Shown here piece after piece: positions 9,631 to 19,837 of a stretch of 64,000 nt of DNA. Where the stretch lies: NCBI GenBank assembly GCA_001442985.1, contig LDYB01000018.1:62001-126000 (forward strand), given 5' to 3'. This stretch comes from Armatimonadetes bacterium DC (GTDB taxonomy: Bacteria > Armatimonadota > Fimbriimonadia > Fimbriimonadales > GBS-DC). How positions within the stretch are numbered: position 1 is the first letter of the stretch; each line of letters begins with the position of its first letter. A model generated the notes under the pieces. That model had not been told where the DNA came from and ran no database searches. It saw nothing but the letters and a program-made list of their open reading frames with translations. Both the position numbers and the translations under genes were made by a program.

Positions 9631-10424
9631 GACGGCTGCGCTTTTACTGGAACCTCTACCGCGCGTTTTTGCGCACGAGCCTCGTGCGCGAGATGGAGTT
9701 CCGCGCCAACTTCTGGGCAAAGATGTTTTACAACGCCATCTGGCTGGGCTTCTTTCTGGTGACGCTGAAGATTATCTACCGCCACACGGAGTCTATTGCA
9801 GGCTGGACGGAAGCGGAGGCGCTGATGCTCGCCGCGACGCTCTACTTTATCGACGCGCTGATTGCTACCTTCTTCTACTTCGGGCTGTCGGAGCTGCCCA
9901 CGATGGTGCGTCAGGGCACGCTGGACTTCGTGCTGTTCAAACCCGTCGATTCGCAGTTCTGGATTTCCCTGCGACGGATTAATCTGGACCAGCTCGGCTC
10001 GCTGGTGGTGGCGGTTCTGCTGGGGATATATGCGCTGTTTCGGCTGGAGTATATGCCCTCGCTGCTGAATGTGGCAGTCTATCTGGGCATGGTGTTCACG
10101 GGCGTGCTGATTTTCTATTCGTTCCACTTCATGATGATGACTCTGAGCATCTGGCTGGTGCGGGTGGAGAATCTGTGGGTGTTGTCGGAGGTGTTTGCGC
10201 AGATAGGGCGCTTTCCGACGGATGTGTTCGACGCGGTGTTGCGTCGTGTGTTCACCTATGTGTTGCCTGTGGCGTTTCTGGCGACGATTCCGACGAAGGC
10301 GTTGCTGGGCAAGGCGTCGCCTGCGTTTCTGGTGTTTGCCGTGGTGTGGGGTGTGAGCTTTTTTATCGCGGGGCGGGCGTTCTGGCGGTTCGCCCTGCGC
10401 AGCTACACCAGCGCAAGCTCTTAA
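9627..10424 (+). CDS. ABC-2 family transporter permease (COG3694-like)
   Basis: GTG at 9627 overlaps stop of preceding permease; RRLRFYWNLYRAFLRTSLVREMEFRANFWAKM. Confidence 0.75.
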   Translation: MRRLRFYWNLYRAFLRTSLVREMEFRANFWAKMFYNAIWLGFFLVTLKIIYRHTESIAGWTEAEALMLAATLYFIDALIATFFYFGLSELPTMVRQGTLDFVLFKPVDSQFWISLRRINLDQLGSLVVAVLLGIYALFRLEYMPSLLNVAVYLGMVFTGVLIFYSFHFMMMTLSIWLVRVENLWVLSEVFAQIGRFPTDVFDAVLRRVFTYVLPVAFLATIPTKALLGKASPAFLVFAVVWGVSFFIAGRAFWRFALRSYTSASS

Positions 10425-11530
10425 ACGCCGCGTTTCGTTTCGGCGATCAGCCAGTCCACCACCGCTTTCAGGTCGCCGCCTGACTCTTCGTAGACCTGCA
10501 GTTGCTTGTCGGCGCTGGTGCCCTCTTTGACGATGCGTCGGGCGCGTTTTGCCTCTTCCCAGCAGCCCAGATGCTCCGCATAGGGGCGTATCAGCGCCAG
10601 CAACTCCTCAACGAGCTCTTCAAAGGGTACTTTTTTGCCCAGCCCGAAGTCTATCAGCTCCCCGTGGATGCCGTGTCGCACAGCAAGCCACTTGTTTTCG
10701 CGAATCAGGTCGCGATGATAAATCCGCCATGAGCGATTGCCCAGCCGCAAGTCCACCAGAAACGCCACCAGCGACTGAATCAGCGCCACCAGACACACGG
10801 CGTCCTCTATGGAGGTACAAATATCGCACACGCGAAACTCGAGCGTTTTGTATTTGGGGTGTGGGCGCACATCCCACCACACTTTGGTGCGGTCATCTAT
10901 CACCCCCACGCGCTCTAAGGTACACATGAAGAGGTCGTAATCGGCGTAGGAGGCGAACGAGTCGGGAATTCCTGTGCGGGGCAGGTTCTCGAAGACCACG
11001 CTTCGGTAGGACTTCAGCCCTGTGCGGCGTCCATCCCAGAAGGGCGAGCTGGTGGAGAGCGCCAGCAGGTGGGGCAAGAAGTAGCGTGCCTGATTGAAGA
11101 TGTCTATGGTGAGCTCCAGGTCGCCGATACCCACATGCACATGCATGCCGAAAATCAGCAGGCGGCGGGCAATATCTTGCATATTCTCTTCGAGCGCCTT
11201 GTAGCGCAGGCGTGGGGTGATGCTCTGGTCTACCCAGCGTGAAAACGGGTGCGTGCTGGCAGCCACGATATGCTTGCCCTGCGACTCGGCGATTTCGATC
11301 AGGGCGCCGCGAAGTCGTTGCAGCTCGCTCCGTACTTCCTGCACCGTCTGGCAGATATGGCTGCCCACCTCAATCTGCGACTCCATGAACTCCTCTTTCA
11401 CCTGATCCTGCAGGCGCACGCGCCCGTCGGGCAGAATCTTGGACACATACGAGTCGAGCGCACGGGTTTCGGCGTCCACAATCTGATACTCTTCTTCCAC
11501 GCCCAGAGTGAGCGGAATCCCTTTGAACAT
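10421..11530 (-). CDS. carboxylate-amine ligase, GCS2/YbdK family
   Basis: FKGIPLTLGVEEEYQIVDAETRALDSYVSKILPDG...HVHVGIGDLELTIDIFNQARYFLPHLLALSTSSPFWDGRRTGLKSYR. Confidence 0.92.
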   Translation of the reverse strand: MFKGIPLTLGVEEEYQIVDAETRALDSYVSKILPDGRVRLQDQVKEEFMESQIEVGSHICQTVQEVRSELQRLRGALIEIAESQGKHIVAASTHPFSRWVDQSITPRLRYKALEENMQDIARRLLIFGMHVHVGIGDLELTIDIFNQARYFLPHLLALSTSSPFWDGRRTGLKSYRSVVFENLPRTGIPDSFASYADYDLFMCTLERVGVIDDRTKVWWDVRPHPKYKTLEFRVCDICTSIEDAVCLVALIQSLVAFLVDLRLGNRSWRIYHRDLIRENKWLAVRHGIHGELIDFGLGKKVPFEELVEELLALIRPYAEHLGCWEEAKRARRIVKEGTSADKQLQVYEESGGDLKAVVDWLIAETKRGV

Positions 11531-11580
11531 GAGAAATCCCTCGTGCTGTTAATTTATGCGGATTGTTGGCGAATCCTGCC

Positions 11581-12735
11581 CTACAGCACGCCCGTTTCAG
11601 GATTCAGCGCGTTTTCGGCGAAGCGGGTGGGGCGCAGGGGCGTGATGTCCACAGGAAGGGGTAAGCCCAGAATGAGCCGCGCGACAATCTCGCCCAGCGC
11701 GGGCGCGTGCATCACCCCGTGCCCCGAGGAGCCGTTCACCAGATACAGCCCTCTGCATTCGGGCGCCTCACCCACAATTGCGTGGCGGTCAGGCGACATC
11801 TCATAGAGTCCCGCCCAGCTGGTGTGGGGGTCTATGCGCGCTTCGGCAAGGCATGGCACCCGCTGGCAGGCGCGCTGATGGACAATCTCCAGCCACTCGG
11901 TCTCCAGAGTAGGCTCAAGGGTATGCTCCTCCTTCAGCCCGTGCGGATAGAGCAGCAGCACGCGCCCATCGCGCACGCGCAGGTGAAACCCGTCGCTGAC
12001 ATCGATGCTCATGGGCATCGTTTCAGGGAGTTTGTCGAACGGGTAGGTCTGGGCGACCTGACGCTTGACGGGCGTTACGGGCAGACGAAGGTTTGCCGTG
12101 CGCGCCAGTTCGGCTGCCCATGCGCCACAGGCGTTCACCACGGCGCCCGCCTCGATGCGCTCGGAGCCAACTTCCACGCCTCGAATGCGCTCCCCTTCGC
12201 GCCAGAGGCGCACCGACGGCACGCCAAACCGATACTCCACTCCCAGCCGCTGTGAGGCGCGCCAGTAGCCCTCCAGAATCTGCATCGGGCGAGTGAACCC
12301 GTCCCAGTCGCAAAAAGTGCCGCCCACCAGATCGTCTGTACGGAGGGCGGGGTTAATCTGGCGAATCTCGTCTACCGCCACCTCGCGTGCGGCGTGGACG
12401 CCTGCGGCATGTTGTACCGCCAGCGCCTGCCGCAACAACCCCATTTGCGCTTCCGTCGTGGCGCAGAAGAGATAGCCATACGGGCGATAGCCTGAATCGA
12501 CGCCGATTTCTTCTGGGAAACGCAACAGTTTCTCTCGCGAAAGCATCGAGAGGCGCACATTGATTTCCGTTGTGAACTGGCAGCGGAAACCGCCTGTCGC
12601 TTTGCCCGTGCTACCTGCCCCCAGCGACTCCGCGCGTTCCAGCACCAGTACCCCCTTCTGCCCCAGCGCGCTCAGGTGATAGGCGACGCTCACGCCTATC
12701 ACCCCTGCGCCCACCACAATCACCTCATACGCCAT
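11581..12735 (-). CDS. FAD-dependent oxidoreductase (DAO / sarcosine oxidase beta-like)
   Basis: MAYEVIVVGAGVIGVSVAYHLSALGQKGVLVLERAESLGAGSTGKATGG; start at 12735 seven nt after TAGAAT. Confidence 0.85.
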   Translation of the reverse strand: MAYEVIVVGAGVIGVSVAYHLSALGQKGVLVLERAESLGAGSTGKATGGFRCQFTTEINVRLSMLSREKLLRFPEEIGVDSGYRPYGYLFCATTEAQMGLLRQALAVQHAAGVHAAREVAVDEIRQINPALRTDDLVGGTFCDWDGFTRPMQILEGYWRASQRLGVEYRFGVPSVRLWREGERIRGVEVGSERIEAGAVVNACGAWAAELARTANLRLPVTPVKRQVAQTYPFDKLPETMPMSIDVSDGFHLRVRDGRVLLLYPHGLKEEHTLEPTLETEWLEIVHQRACQRVPCLAEARIDPHTSWAGLYEMSPDRHAIVGEAPECRGLYLVNGSSGHGVMHAPALGEIVARLILGLPLPVDITPLRPTRFAENALNPETGVL

Positions 12736-12934
12736 GCCCTCGATTCTACCCATCTCGCTTCAGCAAACGATCGCATGGCTACGCCCTGCCGCCAGCCCTT
12801 CACGCAAGCCATTTTCTGGGAGAATTTGGCTCCAAAATCCACCCCAAATCAGAACAAATCCCGTAAAAACCCCGATTTTTTAAGACTCTCGTAAGACCCC
12901 GTGTGTTATAATGCACGCGATGGAGGTCGGAAGT

Positions 12935-14383
12935 ATGTGGAAGCAAGTGTCTTTGTTGCTGGCTTTGCTGACAACTCTGGCGCTTGCGTGCGCCCAGCCG
13001 TTTACTTTTCAGGGGTTCCTGAAAGACAACGGTAACCCCGCGAACGGGACTTACGACTTTCGTTTCCGACTGTACGACGCCCTCACTGGGGGGACGCAGA
13101 TTGGCGCAGACCAGTTTGCGGATGACCTGAATGTGCAGAACGGCTTGTTCACCGCCACGATAGACTTCGGCTCGTCGGTGTGGACAGGCGCGGACAGGTA
13201 TCTGGAGATTGCGGTGCGTCCGGGCAGTAGCACGGGCGGCTATCAGGAGCTTGCGCCGCGTGTGAAAATCAACCCGACGCCGTATGCGATACGCGCGGCG
13301 ACGGCGGGCACAGCGAACCCAATCGGTTCGGCGGGGGGCGACCTGAGTGGGAGCTACCCGAACCCGACGGTGGCGCGGTTGCAGGGGCGCGCGGTGTCGT
13401 CTACAGCGCCGACAGCGGGTCAGGTGCTGAAGTGGAATGGCAGCGCGTGGGCGCCCAGCAACGACCTGCGCGACGCCTTCTGGCAGGCGTCGGGGAGCAA
13501 CATCTTCTATAATGCTGGGCGTGTCGGCATCGGCACGAGCAGTCCTGACAGCCACTTGCATGTGGAGACGAACATAGCCCTCGGCGCTATCTATGGCTCG
13601 GCATCCGCCACCAGCGGCGCCACCTACGGCGTGTGGGGGCGTAGCAACAGCACCGATGGCACGGGCGTGTTCGGCTGGGCATCCGCCACCAGCGGCTACA
13701 CCTACGGCGTGGTTGGGCGAAGCGCCAGCACCGCTGGCACGGGCGTGTACGGCGATGCCACCGCCACCAGCGGCACCACCATCGGCGTGTATGGAGAAAG
13801 CCGTAGCCCCGATGGCAGGGGCGTGTACGGCTTGGTATCCGCCCCCAGCGGCAGAAACTGCGGCGTGATTGGGCTAAGCTTCAGCCCCGATGGCATCGGA
13901 GGCTACTTTCAGTCGCGAGGCAGAACTGGCGCGCGCATCGCTGCTTTCTGGAACAATACCATCTACTTCTACAACGACTGGCCTGCAGGCTGGGCTGGGG
14001 GACTGGAAACCTACGACATCGTGTGCGCCAGCATCCGAACGAACGGCGTCTACACCCGTTCAGACGAGCGGCTCAAGCGCGACATCCAGCCCCTGAATGC
14101 GAGCGATGCCTACCAGCGCCTGTTGAACCTGCGCCCTGTGTCGTACTACTGGCGGGAAGCACCGCTCCCGCAGAGCCTGCAATACGGGTTTGTCGCTCAG
14201 GAGTTGCGGGAGATATTCCCCGAGCTGGTGGAGGAAGGCGGCGACGCCCAGAAGACGCTCGCCGTGAACTATCAGGCGCTCGTTCCGCTGCTGGTGAACG
14301 CCCTGCAGGTACAGGAAGAGCGTATTCGGAAGCTGGAGGCGGAGCTGCAGCAGCTGCGGGCACAGCAGGGTCGGAAGCAGTAG
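12935..14383 (+). CDS. secreted repeat protein with C-terminal peptidase S74 / intramolecular chaperone domain
   Basis: Signal peptide; TRSDERLKRDIQPLNASDAYQRLLNLRPVSYYWRE...YGFVAQELREIFPELVEE...VNYQALVPLLVNALQVQEERIRKLEAEL; GGAGG before ATG 12935. Confidence 0.85.
   Translation: MWKQVSLLLALLTTLALACAQPFTFQGFLKDNGNPANGTYDFRFRLYDALTGGTQIGADQFADDLNVQNGLFTATIDFGSSVWTGADRYLEIAVRPGSSTGGYQELAPRVKINPTPYAIRAATAGTANPIGSAGGDLSGSYPNPTVARLQGRAVSSTAPTAGQVLKWNGSAWAPSNDLRDAFWQASGSNIFYNAGRVGIGTSSPDSHLHVETNIALGAIYGSASATSGATYGVWGRSNSTDGTGVFGWASATSGYTYGVVGRSASTAGTGVYGDATATSGTTIGVYGESRSPDGRGVYGLVSAPSGRNCGVIGLSFSPDGIGGYFQSRGRTGARIAAFWNNTIYFYNDWPAGWAGGLETYDIVCASIRTNGVYTRSDERLKRDIQPLNASDAYQRLLNLRPVSYYWREAPLPQSLQYGFVAQELREIFPELVEEGGDAQKTLAVNYQALVPLLVNALQVQEERIRKLEAELQQLRAQQGRKQ
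13601..13912 (+). repeat. four in-frame 78-nt (26-aa) tandem repeats
   Basis: Units start at 13601, 13679, 13757, 13835 (ASATSGATYGVWGRSNSTDGTGVFGW etc.). Confidence 0.88.
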
Positions 14384-14431
14384 CGCATCCCCTTTCTGCC
14401 CCCTCTCCCGCACCGCAGGAGAGGGGGACCC

Positions 14432-14540
14432 CTGCCTCGCCGATGTGAACTGCGATAGCACCGTAGACGACGCCGACCTGCTGAGTGTGTTGTTCAACTT
14501 CGGCAGTGGCTGTCAGGGCACAGCACGGCTCTGCTCGTGA
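14432..14540 (+). pseudogene. orphan dockerin-like C-terminal fragment
   Basis: ADVNCDSTVDDADLLSVLFNFGSGCQGTARLCS* with no start/upstream ORF; near match to subtilase tail RVDVNCDGVVDDADLLTVLFNFGSGC. Confidence 0.72.
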
Positions 14541-14565
14541 AGTCACGGGCAGGTATACTACCGCC

Positions 14566-15567
14566 ATGCGCGAGTTGCCCGAAGCAAGCCATGCCAAACT
14601 GCCGCGCTGGCGGGGCTTCAACCTGCTGAACCGATTCGGGCTGGAGTGGAGCAACCGCCCGTTCGAAGAGCGCGAATTTGAATGGATCGCCGAACTGGGG
14701 TTCAACTTTGTCCGCCTGCCGATGGACTATCGCATCTGGACGGACAAAGCCAACCCCTACAACCTTGACCAGAGCGTGCTGGAAGATATTGACCGCGCCG
14801 TGCGCTGGGGCGAGAAATACAAGCTCCATGTGCAGATTAACTTTCACCGTGCGCCCGGCTACACCGTCGCTTCGCCGCCTGAGCCAGCAAGTTTGTGGAC
14901 GGACCCGGAGATGCAACGCCTCTGCGCCCACCACTGGGAGCAGTTCGCCCGACGCTATAAGGGCATTCCGGGGCGGCAGTTGAGCTTCAATCTGTTCAAC
15001 GAACCTTCGGGTGTGGACGCCGAGCGCCATCGGCAGGTGGTGGAGCGCGTGGTGGAAGCCATCCGCAAGGTAGACCCCCAGCGATTGATTGTGTGCGACG
15101 GGCGCGACTGGGGGCTGACCCCTGCCGAAGAGCTGCTCCCGCTGAAAGTGGCGCAGGCGACGCGCGGCTACCAACCGTTCCGACTGACCCACTACATGGC
15201 GGAATGGGTGCAGGGCGCGGATAAGTGGGAAAAGCCCACCGAGTACCCCCTCAAGGAGGGCGACACCGTGTGGGACAAGAACCGCCTGTGGGAGACCTTC
15301 TACGCGCGGTGGAAAGCGTTTGAAGGGCGCGGCGTCGGCGTGATGGTGGGCGAGTTCGGCGCGTACAACAAGACGCCCCACAAAGTCGTGCTGGCATGGA
15401 TGCGCGATATGCTGGAACTCTGGAAAGCGGCAGGCTGGGGCTGGGCGCTCTGGAACTTTGAAGGCAGCTTCGGCATCCTCAACAGCCAGCGCGCCGATGT
15501 GAAGTACGAATCGTGGCGCGGCAAACAGCTGGATCGGGCGATGCTTGAGCTGCTCCAGCAGTATTGA
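14566..15567 (+). CDS. glycoside hydrolase family 5 (cellulase-like)
   Basis: RGFNLLNRFG...LGFNFVRLPMDYRIW...LSFNLFNEPSG...GVMVGEFGAYNKTPHKVVLAWMRDML...GWGWALWNFEGSFGI. Confidence 0.92.
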   Translation: MRELPEASHAKLPRWRGFNLLNRFGLEWSNRPFEEREFEWIAELGFNFVRLPMDYRIWTDKANPYNLDQSVLEDIDRAVRWGEKYKLHVQINFHRAPGYTVASPPEPASLWTDPEMQRLCAHHWEQFARRYKGIPGRQLSFNLFNEPSGVDAERHRQVVERVVEAIRKVDPQRLIVCDGRDWGLTPAEELLPLKVAQATRGYQPFRLTHYMAEWVQGADKWEKPTEYPLKEGDTVWDKNRLWETFYARWKAFEGRGVGVMVGEFGAYNKTPHKVVLAWMRDMLELWKAAGWGWALWNFEGSFGILNSQRADVKYESWRGKQLDRAMLELLQQY

Positions 15568-15589
15568 GGGGCGTGTATAATTCGCTTTG

Positions 15590-15865
15590 ATGAAGCGGTT
15601 GTACGCACAGGTGTACGGGCGCGTGCAGGGCGTGGGCTTTCGCTGGTTCGTGCAGGAACACGCCACGCGATTGGGGCTAACCGGCTATGTGCGCAATCTG
15701 CCCGACGGCTCGGTGGAGGTGGTGGCAGAAGGAGAGGAGTCAGCGCTCCGTACCCTGCTGGAACAGGTGCTTCGGGTGGGTCCGCCGGGCGCGTGGGTGC
15801 GTGAAGTGGATGCTCACTGGGACACGGGCACGGGCGAGTTTGGGGAGTTTCGGATTGCGCGTTAG
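15590..15865 (+). CDS. acyP: acylphosphatase
   Basis: [48 protein letters not shown]. Confidence 0.96.
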   Translation: MKRLYAQVYGRVQGVGFRWFVQEHATRLGLTGYVRNLPDGSVEVVAEGEESALRTLLEQVLRVGPPGAWVREVDAHWDTGTGEFGEFRIAR

Positions 15866-17900
15866 GCTGGCGTTGCTGCTGATGCTGCTGGGGAGCGAGG
15901 CGCTCGCCCAGCCGCGTGTGGTGGTGATTCTGGTGCATTACGGGCATACCCACGAGGAGCTGGGGGGCGCGGTACGCCATCAGCGGGCATGGATGCTCTG
16001 GTCGGAGACGGCGACCCCTTCCCGTGCGCTTGCGCTTGCCACAGGCAGACGATTCAGAGCTTTCCCCGACGAGGTGGCGCTGGCGTTCGCCGAATCGCCC
16101 TATGAACACGGCACGGCAGGCGAGGCGTTCCAGCGGCGCACGGGCAAGACACCCCCTGAAGGCGCGGTCGTGGCACTGGGAGCGGGCGCTCTTTCACGCA
16201 AGGGCATCCTGCCCCAGACCTTCGCCAGTCGTATGCGCGCACGGGGCAAACGCGGAATTTATATGCGCCTCGACGAATCGCCCCCTCCCACACCCTACGC
16301 CCTGCTTGCCGTAAGCGAGAAAGGCTATTTTACGCCTCAGACCTTTCCCGACGCCGAGCTGCTGCGTGTGGCGCTCTTGCAGAGGCAGGTAGATTGGGCG
16401 CTTATAGAGGTCAATCGCTGGCGCTATCGCGATTGGGAGCTGTTGATTGGCGAGGGAATTGAAACATGGGTGGTGTGTACGCGCCCGCCGCCTGAGGCGC
16501 AAGGGGGGCGGCTTACAGCCGTCGTGCGCTACGCGGCGCGCGAGCGCAACGGCTTGCTCACCAGCCCCTCCACGCGCTGGGCAGGGCTGATACAGGATGT
16601 GGACTTCGCGCCGAGTCTGGAGTACGCGATTCTGCGCCGATGGGATTCCGCGCAGGGAGCCGGGGCGCCTGCGTTTGAGGTGAGCCGCTCCGACTGGCAT
16701 CGCTTCTGGAACGGGCTGCTGGTGCGCACGGTGTCGCGGCAGATTTCGGAGCAGATTGGCTACGCGTGGCAGAGCGATGCGCTGGGGCGGATTCTGGGGC
16801 TGGCATGGGTGCAACGCGAGCTGGCGCCTGTGGTGGAGGGCGCGGTTGAAGGGCTGGGGCTGGGCTGGCTCGTGATGGGGCTGACGCTCTGGCGGGCGGG
16901 CTGGCTGCATGGACGCCTGCGCCGCCTGTTTGTGGTGGGGTTGGGGATATGGGCGCTTGCCCCTGCGGTTTTTCTGAGCCTCGCCTATTGTCCGTTCGTG
17001 CTGTGGACGGAAAATTACGGTGTGGACGCGGCGGCAATCGGGGGCTGGCTGACGGGCGTGTGGCTGTCGCTGGCGCTGCTGATGTGGGGGCTTGCTCGTG
17101 GGCTGGAGCTGCCGTTGATGGGCGCGGCGGGGTTCCTCACGCTCGCGCTGGTGATGGCAGATTTGCTGATCGCAGGCGGCTATGGGCTGAATCGCTCGCT
17201 GGCGGCGACAGGGCTGGTGGGCGGCGAGCGGTTGTATGGGGTGGACGGTTTCTGGCTGGGCGTGCTGCTCGCGGCGGGCGCGCTGGCGCCGTCGGCATAT
17301 CTGGAGAGTCGTCAGAAGGGGCGGTTCGGCAATCGGGGCTTGCTGGGGCTGGGCGCGCTCTACGGCTGCCTGATGCTCCTGAGTGGCTTGCCTCTGCTGG
17401 GCGCGAATTTCGCCGCGTGGAGCGTGCTGGGCGCAGGGTTCGGACTGGTGGCACTCTATCAGGCGCGCGTTCTGCCCGAAAAGCCCCCCTTCCGTATGCT
17501 GCTACTAATTGTGCTGGCGCTTGTGGCGCTGGGGTGGTGGCTTGCGTGGGCGATGGAGATTTATGACGCTTCGCAGGCGTGGCAAAAGCGTGCTGTGGGC
17601 GTTCCGAGGCTGGGCGGGAACCTCGCAAGCATCGGCTACGGGCTGGCTCTTGCGGGGACGGTTGCGCTGGGCGCGTGGCTCTTTCGGGGTCAGGTGGCGC
17701 GGTTCTGGGCGCGGGCGACGGCGATGCGCTGGGGCGTGCTGGCGTGTTTCGCAGGCGGGCTGAGCGCGCTCTTTTTGTTGCCCGATGGCTGGCGCACATT
17801 GATGGTCGCCTGCCTCGGCGTGTGCCTCTGGGTGGCAGAAAGTCTGCTCGGCACGAAAGAGTGGGGTTACCCCGCCGAAACGAACGGCAAAGCGCACTGA
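15855..17900 (+). CDS. multi-TM membrane protein with signal peptide, unknown function
   Basis: [36 protein letters not shown] followed by soluble domain and many TMs; TTG start proposed. Confidence 0.6.
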   Translation: MRVRLALLLMLLGSEALAQPRVVVILVHYGHTHEELGGAVRHQRAWMLWSETATPSRALALATGRRFRAFPDEVALAFAESPYEHGTAGEAFQRRTGKTPPEGAVVALGAGALSRKGILPQTFASRMRARGKRGIYMRLDESPPPTPYALLAVSEKGYFTPQTFPDAELLRVALLQRQVDWALIEVNRWRYRDWELLIGEGIETWVVCTRPPPEAQGGRLTAVVRYAARERNGLLTSPSTRWAGLIQDVDFAPSLEYAILRRWDSAQGAGAPAFEVSRSDWHRFWNGLLVRTVSRQISEQIGYAWQSDALGRILGLAWVQRELAPVVEGAVEGLGLGWLVMGLTLWRAGWLHGRLRRLFVVGLGIWALAPAVFLSLAYCPFVLWTENYGVDAAAIGGWLTGVWLSLALLMWGLARGLELPLMGAAGFLTLALVMADLLIAGGYGLNRSLAATGLVGGERLYGVDGFWLGVLLAAGALAPSAYLESRQKGRFGNRGLLGLGALYGCLMLLSGLPLLGANFAAWSVLGAGFGLVALYQARVLPEKPPFRMLLLIVLALVALGWWLAWAMEIYDASQAWQKRAVGVPRLGGNLASIGYGLALAGTVALGAWLFRGQVARFWARATAMRWGVLACFAGGLSALFLLPDGWRTLMVACLGVCLWVAESLLGTKEWGYPAETNGKAH

Positions 17901-17954
17901 GCTGGCAGGAACCTGCACACCGCGCCCGAATTATACGCCCGCAAGGAGGGAACG

Positions 17955-19232
17955 ATGCAGGAGCGACGGGAAAGCACTTTCGCGATTGCGTTTCGGGTGC
18001 TGGTTGAGAAACCCCAGCTTGCGGTGATGATGTTTCTGCAGTACGCTATCTGGGGCACATGGGCAGTGCCGCTGTCGGGCTATCTGGAGAAGGAGCTGGG
18101 CTTTTCAGGCGCAGGGCTGGCGTGGATTTATAACGCCCTGCCCATTATGAACCTGATCGTGCCCTTTACCGCGGGTCAGGTGGCGGATCGGTTTATGCCT
18201 GCCCAGCGCGCGCTGGCAATCTTCTACTTTTTGAGCGGTGTGCTGCTGCTGGCGCTGGCGTTCCAGCGGGAGCTGGTGCCGATGATGGCGCTGATGCTGG
18301 CATATGCCTTCTTCTACGCGCCCACTCTGGCGCTTTCCAACTCGGTCGCGATGCGCAATCTGGATAACCCCGCGATCGAGTTTGGTCCGATCCGGGTGTG
18401 GGGCACGATAGGCTGGATTGTGGCGAACTGGTTTGTGAGCTATACGCGCACCGCTTTCCAGTCACTGGAGTGGGGCGTGATTGACATTTTCGTCATCTCG
18501 GGCGCCATCTCGATTCTGGCGGCTTTGCTGGCGTTCACCCTGCCGCACACTCCGCCCGCCAAAGAAGCCCCCGACCCGCTGGCATTTATGCGTGCCTTCA
18601 GCCTGCTCCGCAACCCGAACTATCTGGTGTTCTTCATCACCGCGCTGATTGTGGCGACCGAGCTGCCGATTTACTATGTGCTGACCTTCCCGTTCCTGCA
18701 GACGGCGGGCGCTGGCATCGGGATTACCGCCGAGAACCTGCCCTCATGGATGACCATCGCGCAGATTGCCGAAATCTTCACAATCGCATTTATGCTCCCA
18801 GCGGTGCTGCCAGTATGGGGCATTCGTAAAACGATGCTGCTGGGCATTCTGGCATGGCCCATACGCTATGCGGTGTTTGCGCTGGCATGGGCACTGCACG
18901 AGACTAACCCACAAATCGTGTGGCTGGCGGTGGCGGCGCTGGCGCTTCATGGGTTCTGCTATGTGTTCTTCTTCGTGGTGGCGTTTATCTACACCGACAT
19001 GGTGGCGCCCGAAGATGTGCGCTCTTCAGCGCAGGCGCTGATTAATGTGGCGGTGCTGGGGATTGGCATGCTGGTGGGCACTTTCTTCGCGGGCTGGCTG
19101 AAGGACTTCTTCACAACCGACGGCGCAACGAACTACACGATGGTGTTCGCCGTCCCGACGGTGATTACCGTGCTGGTGGCGGCGGTGTTTGCGGTAGCGT
19201 TTCGGGAGCGTGCTTCGGAGCAGGCGGCGTAG
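17955..19232 (+). CDS. MFS transporter, nucleoside:H+ symporter-like
   Basis: QLAVMMFLQYAIWGTWAVPLSGYLEKELGFSGAGLAWIYNALPIMNLIVPFTAGQVADRFMPAQR; RBS AAGGAGG. Confidence 0.85.
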   Translation: MQERRESTFAIAFRVLVEKPQLAVMMFLQYAIWGTWAVPLSGYLEKELGFSGAGLAWIYNALPIMNLIVPFTAGQVADRFMPAQRALAIFYFLSGVLLLALAFQRELVPMMALMLAYAFFYAPTLALSNSVAMRNLDNPAIEFGPIRVWGTIGWIVANWFVSYTRTAFQSLEWGVIDIFVISGAISILAALLAFTLPHTPPAKEAPDPLAFMRAFSLLRNPNYLVFFITALIVATELPIYYVLTFPFLQTAGAGIGITAENLPSWMTIAQIAEIFTIAFMLPAVLPVWGIRKTMLLGILAWPIRYAVFALAWALHETNPQIVWLAVAALALHGFCYVFFFVVAFIYTDMVAPEDVRSSAQALINVAVLGIGMLVGTFFAGWLKDFFTTDGATNYTMVFAVPTVITVLVAAVFAVAFRERASEQAA

Positions 19233-19235
19233 GGT

Positions 19236-19805
19236 TCAGCGGGCGGTCTGCTGCTTGGAGGTGATGGTCATCTCGCCCCGGCGCTGACCGCCCTGCAGTT
19301 TGCCTTCTGCTTCCACGCGCAGGCTCTCTTCACCGAGATAGACCACCACGCGCTCGTTGTTGCGCCAGCGCACGCGATAGAATTCGTCCTCGCTGTCCAC
19401 GCTCACATCGCCCGAGAGCGTAACTTTCTGCTCCTTGTCGTCGTAGTCGGCGCGGTTGGCAGTTGCATTCAGGCGGGTGAACGGCTCTTTGCGCTCATAG
19501 AAGAACTCCACGCGCCCTATCGCCGCCGCCGACTGCAAACGCATTTGCCCTTGTTCGTTTTGAGCCAGCACCCCCTGCAGGCGAAGCGTCCGCATCCGAA
19601 AATTCTGGTCAGGCGAATCGACCACGACAGGATTGTTCGCCGAGCCACGCACCTCCAGCATAATCGTTTTGTCCTTGCGGTGCTGGATGGAGGTCAGTTG
19701 CTCGAAATCGATATTCAGTTGCCCGAAACGGATGCCCCGCTCCTGCTGGCTAAAGCCCACCCAGAACGCGATTAGCGCCAGAACTGCAAGCCACCTGTGC
19801 CGCAT
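19236..19805 (-). CDS. OstA/LptA-like periplasmic protein
   Basis: Signal peptide; GRVEFFYERKEPFTRLNATANRADYDDKEQKVTLSGDVSVDSEDEFYRVRWRNNERVVVYLGE. Confidence 0.6.
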   Translation of the reverse strand: MRHRWLAVLALIAFWVGFSQQERGIRFGQLNIDFEQLTSIQHRKDKTIMLEVRGSANNPVVVDSPDQNFRMRTLRLQGVLAQNEQGQMRLQSAAAIGRVEFFYERKEPFTRLNATANRADYDDKEQKVTLSGDVSVDSEDEFYRVRWRNNERVVVYLGEESLRVEAEGKLQGGQRRGEMTITSKQQTAR

Positions 19806-19837
19806 CGCTTGAAGTATACCTGCTGGGGTTGTAGGCG

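Noticed and set aside
13601-13912. CRISPR-like regular repeats
   Set aside because: 78-nt units are in-frame, coding and diverged at synonymous positions; no spacer structure
12935-14383. Prophage tail fibre
   Set aside because: No phage structural, lysis or integrase genes nearby; signal peptide present and neighbours are metabolic
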